Of a stretch of DNA of 64,000 nucleotides, positions 60,567-64,000 are shown in pieces. The translations under genes and the position numbers were made by a program. This DNA comes from Pseudomonas bohemica (GTDB taxonomy: Bacteria > Pseudomonadota > Gammaproteobacteria > Pseudomonadales > Pseudomonadaceae): contig NZ_NKHL01000121.1 of NCBI RefSeq assembly GCF_002934685.1, positions 382,461 through 446,460 on the forward strand. Reading direction: 5' to 3'. Within the stretch, counting starts at the first letter, position 1, and the number at the start of each line of letters is the position of its first letter. The notes beneath the pieces are model-generated. The model ran no database searches, was not told where the DNA came from, and worked only from the letters and a program-made list of their open reading frames with translations.

Positions 60567-61640
60567 TCAATGCTCCCGGCGGTCGAAGTCGATACGTGGG
60601 TCAACCAGCGTGTAGGTCAGGTCGCCGATCAATTTCACCACCAGTCCGAGCAGGGTGAAGATGAACAGGGTGCCGAACACCACCGGGTAGTCGCGGTTGA
60701 TCGCGGCTTCAAAGCTCATCAGGCCCAGGCCGTCGAGGGAGAAGATCACTTCCACCAGCAGGGAGCCGGTAAAGAAAATGCCAATGAATGCAGACGGGAA
60801 ACCGGCGATCACCAGCAGCATCGCGTTACGGAACACGTGGCCATAGAGCACGCGGTGCTGGGTCAGGCCCTTGGCCTTGGCGGTGATCACGTACTGCTTG
60901 CCGATTTCGTCGAGGAAGCTGTTCTTGGTCAGCAGGGTCATGGTGGCGAAGTTGCCGATCACCAGTGCGGTGATCGGCAACACCAGATGCCAGAAGTAGT
61001 CGCCTACCTTGCCCAGCCAGCTCAACTCGTCGAAGTTGCCGGAGGTCAGGCCGCGCAGCGGGAACCAGTCGAAATAACTGCCGCCTGCGAACACCACGAT
61101 CAGCAGGATCGCGAACAGGAATGCCGGAATGGCATAGCCGACGATGATCGCCGAACTGGTCCAGATGTCGAATTGGCTGCCGTGTCGCGTGGCTTTGGCG
61201 ATCCCCAGCGGGATCGACACCAGGTACATGATCAGCGTGCTCCACAATCCCAGCGAGATCGACACCGGCATCTTCTCGACGATCAGGTCGATGACCTTGG
61301 CATCGCGAAAGAAGCTGTCGCCAAAATCCAGCCGGGCGTAGTTCTTGATCATGATCCACAAGCGTTCCGGCGCCGACTTGTCGAAGCCGTACATGTGCTC
61401 GATTTCCTTGATCAGCGCAGGGTCCAGGCCCTGAGCGCCACGGTAGGTCGAGCCCGCCACCGAGACCTCCGCGCCGCCGCCAGCGATACGACTGGTGGCG
61501 CCTTCGAAGCCTTCGAGCTTGGCGATCATCTGTTCGACCGGGCCGCCGGGCGCGGCCTGGATGATCACGAAGTTGATCAGCAGAATGCCGAACAGGGTCG
61601 GCACGATCAGCAGCAAACGCCGCAGAATGTACGCCAGCAT
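60567..61640 (-). CDS. nppB: peptide ABC transporter permease (YejB/NppB)
   Basis: 357 residues. DppB-type permease beginning MLAYILRRLLLIVPTLFGI, with six predicted helices and the coupling loop ITAKAKGLTQHRVLYGHVFRN. The ATG at 61640 is one base beyond the preceding stop, showing tight coupling in the operon. Confidence 0.92.
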   Translation of the reverse strand: MLAYILRRLLLIVPTLFGILLINFVIIQAAPGGPVEQMIAKLEGFEGATSRIAGGGAEVSVAGSTYRGAQGLDPALIKEIEHMYGFDKSAPERLWIMIKNYARLDFGDSFFRDAKVIDLIVEKMPVSISLGLWSTLIMYLVSIPLGIAKATRHGSQFDIWTSSAIIVGYAIPAFLFAILLIVVFAGGSYFDWFPLRGLTSGNFDELSWLGKVGDYFWHLVLPITALVIGNFATMTLLTKNSFLDEIGKQYVITAKAKGLTQHRVLYGHVFRNAMLLVIAGFPSAFIGIFFTGSLLVEVIFSLDGLGLMSFEAAINRDYPVVFGTLFIFTLLGLVVKLIGDLTYTLVDPRIDFDRREH

Positions 61641-61641
61641 G

Positions 61642-63537
61642 TTATTGCTCCGTGTCCTTGGAAGGGGCGGCATCAGGCTCGGCCAGGTCCGGTGCGCTTT
61701 GCAGTGGAATCGCCGGAGTTGCGTCGGGCTTGACCCACCAGGTCATGGTGCCGATGTCGTACAGCGGCGATTTCTGCGGGTGGCCCAGATGGTCCCAGTA
61801 GGCCAGGCGCCAGGTTTTGATGTGCCAGTTGGGAATCACGTAGTAGCCCCAGAGCAGCGCGCGGTCGAGGGCGCGGGTGTGGTCGATGAGGCTCTGGCGC
61901 GAGTCGGCGTTGATCAGGCCGCTGACCAGGGTATCGATGGCCGGATCCTTGAGCCCGATCAGGTTGTAGCTGCCCGGCTTGTCGGCGGCGGACGAATCCC
62001 AATATTCGCGCTGTTCGTTGCCCGGCGAGCTGGACTGCGGAAAGCTGCCGACGATCATGTCGTAGTCCCGCGAGCGGCGGCGAGTGATGTATTGCGAAAC
62101 GTCGACCCGGCGAATTTCCAGGTTGATGCCGATGTCGGCCAGATTGCGCTTGAATGGCAGCAGCACCCGCTCGAATTCGGTCTGGGCCAGCAGGAATTCG
62201 ATGCTGACCGGCTTGCCTTCGGTGTCGACCATCTTGTCGCCGACGATCTTCCAGCCTGCATCCTTGAGCAGGGCAAAGGCCTTGCGTTGCTGTTCGCGAA
62301 TGATGCCGCTGCCGTCGGTGACCGGCAGTTTGAATTCTTCGCTGAACACCGGATCAGGCAATTTGTCGCGCAATGGTTCGAGGATTTTCAGCTCGGCTTC
62401 CGAGGGCAGGCCGCGCGAGCCCATGTCCGAGTTGTCGAAATAGCTCTTGGTGCGCGTGTAGGTGCCGAAGAACAGCTGTTTGTTGGTCCACTCGAAATCC
62501 AGCAGCAGGCTCAGGGCCTGACGCACGCGGATGTCCTGGAACATCGGTTTGCGCAGGTTGAAGATAAAACCCTGCATGCCCTGAGGGTTGCCGTTAGGGA
62601 TTTCTTCCTTGATCAGTCGGCCTTCACGCACCGCCGGCACGTCGTAGGCGGTGGCCCAGTTCTTCGCGGTCATCTCCTGCCAAAAGTCGAAGGCTCCGGC
62701 TTTCAAGGCCTCCAGCGCCACCGTGTTGTCGCGGTAGTAGTCGGTAGACAGCTTGTCGAAGTTATAGAAACCCTTGTTGACCGGCAGGTCCTTGCCCCAG
62801 TAATCCTTGACCCGCTCGTAGCGCACCGAGCGGCCCGGCTTGACCTCGACCACCTTGTACGGGCCGCTGCCCAGGGGGATTTCCAGATTGCCCTTGCTGA
62901 AATCGCGGGTAGCCCACCAGTGTTTCGGCAACACCGGCAACTGGCCGATGATCAACGGCAATTCACGGTTGTCGTTGTGCTTGAATTTGAACAGCACGGT
63001 CAGCGGGTCTTCCGCGACGGCTTGATCGATGTCCGCGTAGTAACTGCGGTAGAGCGGCGAGCCGTCCTTGATCAGCGTTTCGAAGCTGAACACCACGTCT
63101 TCAGCACGTACCGGATGGCCATCGTTGAAGCGGGCTTGCGGGCGCAGGTAGAAGCGCACCCAGCTGTTGTCCGGGGCTTTTTCGATCTTGCTGGCGATCA
63201 GGCCGTATTCGGTGAACGGCTCGTCCAGGCCCTGACGCATCAGCGTGTCATAGATCAGGCCGATGTCGTCCGCAGGCACGCCTTTGCTGATGAACGGGTT
63301 CAGGCTGTCGAAGCCGCCGAAGCCGGCGCTGCGCAGGATCCCGCCTTTGGGGGCGTCGGGGTTCACGTAATCGAAATGCTTGAAGTCGGCCGGGTATTTC
63401 GGTGCTTCGTTGTACAGCGTGATGGCATGTTGCGGGGCCGCTTGAGCTGAGCAGGCCGTTCCCAGCAAAAGCGGGGCTAGCAGGAACGGGCTCAGAAACA
63501 GGCCGCCAGCCCGCGTCAGGGAGCGGAGGGCAGTCAT
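61642..63537 (-). CDS. nppA2: peptide ABC transporter substrate-binding protein (YejA/NppA2-like)
   Basis: 631 residues. A signal peptide (about 1-32, ending AQA-A) precedes an SBP family 5 fold typical of oligopeptide binders. The ATG at 63537 overlaps the upstream gene as ATGA. It is the second of two adjacent binding proteins in the operon, matching the NppA1A2 arrangement recalled from P. aeruginosa. Confidence 0.9.
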   Translation of the reverse strand: MTALRSLTRAGGLFLSPFLLAPLLLGTACSAQAAPQHAITLYNEAPKYPADFKHFDYVNPDAPKGGILRSAGFGGFDSLNPFISKGVPADDIGLIYDTLMRQGLDEPFTEYGLIASKIEKAPDNSWVRFYLRPQARFNDGHPVRAEDVVFSFETLIKDGSPLYRSYYADIDQAVAEDPLTVLFKFKHNDNRELPLIIGQLPVLPKHWWATRDFSKGNLEIPLGSGPYKVVEVKPGRSVRYERVKDYWGKDLPVNKGFYNFDKLSTDYYRDNTVALEALKAGAFDFWQEMTAKNWATAYDVPAVREGRLIKEEIPNGNPQGMQGFIFNLRKPMFQDIRVRQALSLLLDFEWTNKQLFFGTYTRTKSYFDNSDMGSRGLPSEAELKILEPLRDKLPDPVFSEEFKLPVTDGSGIIREQQRKAFALLKDAGWKIVGDKMVDTEGKPVSIEFLLAQTEFERVLLPFKRNLADIGINLEIRRVDVSQYITRRRSRDYDMIVGSFPQSSSPGNEQREYWDSSAADKPGSYNLIGLKDPAIDTLVSGLINADSRQSLIDHTRALDRALLWGYYVIPNWHIKTWRLAYWDHLGHPQKSPLYDIGTMTWWVKPDATPAIPLQSAPDLAEPDAAPSKDTEQ

Positions 63538-64000
63538 TGGGTTTTCTCCGAAGGCTTGAGCCACCACGCACGCAGGCCCAGGGTGTAGGGCGGGGTGGTG
63601 ACGAAGGCGAACCGGTTGCGATACGCCAGACGATGAGTATTGAGATACCAGTTGGGAATCATGTAGTGCTGCCAGAGCAGGACGCGGTCCAGTGCCCGGG
63701 TGGCCGCGACCTGATCCTCCCGGGTTTTCGCCGCCAGCAGCTGATTGAGGAGGTTGTCCACCACCGGATTGGCAACACCCGCGTAATTCTTGCTGCCCTT
63801 GATGCTCGCCTGGCTGGAATGGAAGTACTGCCATTGCTCCAGGCCTGGACTGAGCGTCTGGTTCAGGGTCATCAGAATCATGTCGAAATCGAACTGGTCC
63901 AGGCGCTGTTTGTATTGGGCGCGATCGACGGTGCGCAGGCGAGCCTCGATGCCGATTCGCGTGAGGTCTTCGATATAGGGCTGCAGGATTCGTTCGAGGC
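63534..64000 (-). CDS. nppA1: second substrate-binding protein (NppA1-like), C-terminal part
   Basis: The frame is open from the window end to the stop at 63534, about 155 residues. The sequence aligns with the C-terminal end of the other binding protein (for example MIPNWYLNTHRLAYRN versus VIPNWHIKTWRLAYWD, and a WWLKP/WWVKP ending). It is cut by the window edge, so it is partial only because of the window. First visible gene of the npp-type operon. Confidence 0.88.
   Translation of the reverse strand, partial: LERILQPYIEDLTRIGIEARLRTVDRAQYKQRLDQFDFDMILMTLNQTLSPGLEQWQYFHSSQASIKGSKNYAGVANPVVDNLLNQLLAAKTREDQVAATRALDRVLLWQHYMIPNWYLNTHRLAYRNRFAFVTTPPYTLGLRAWWLKPSEKTQ

Noticed and set aside
1..64000. 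CRISPR array, prophage, insertion sequence or toxin-antitoxin pair
   Set aside because: I found no evenly spaced direct repeats, integrase, transposase or phage genes; the repeated sequences are REP-type palindromes.

Overview
The window is chromosomal DNA of a Pseudomonas, most likely of the P. fluorescens group. It is GC-rich with typical pseudomonad codon use. From acnB rightwards, most genes follow, from memory, the order around PA1787-PA1811 of P. aeruginosa: acnB, DUF1289 gene, usp, lpxH, ppiB, glnS, cysS, folD, tig, clpP, clpX, lon, hupB, ppiD, fabI, npp/yej transporter. REP/REPIN palindromes fill many of the gaps between genes, as is usual in this group. I found no prophage, insertion sequence, CRISPR array or rRNA.

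Left part (1-21.7 kb). A secreted beta-propeller lactonase-family protein and a 60-residue exported peptide come first. A minus-strand unit sbcD-sbcC-glutathione S-transferase follows (DNA end and hairpin processing). Next is a tightly overlapping six-gene minus-strand operon: MoxR ATPase, DUF58, DUF4381, BatA, a fused BatB/BatC, and BatD. Then come a small acidic hypothetical protein, the giant NAD-glutamate dehydrogenase gdhB, and a YhhY-like acetyltransferase.

Middle (22-37.5 kb). acnB is separated from a divergent DUF1289 gene by an unusually structured spacer. A tandem universal stress protein and miaE follow. An EmrAB-type tripartite efflux operon (marR, outer membrane factor, emrA, emrB) is preceded by two identical 12-bp palindromes that bracket a promoter. 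lpxH and ppiB overlap and face the glnS-cysS pair.

Accessory block (37.6-46 kb). A sigma-54 activator gene diverges from a six-gene ABC importer that matches the rhizobial glycerol importer GlpSTPQUV. The shared spacer carries seven TGTTCA hexamers, a -24/-12 promoter and an A-rich Hfq/Crc-type motif at the first start codon. The two importer ATPases have complementary degenerate motifs, which predicts one complete and one defective ATP site. This block is the most interesting part of the window.

Right part (46-64 kb). folD diverges from a tRNA cluster (Arg-TCT, His-GTG, Leu-TAG). The protein quality control cluster tig-clpP-clpX-lon-hupB-ppiD follows. On the minus strand is an npp/yej peptide-type ABC transporter (two substrate-binding proteins, two permeases, a double ATPase) leading into fabI. 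The second binding protein is cut by the window end.
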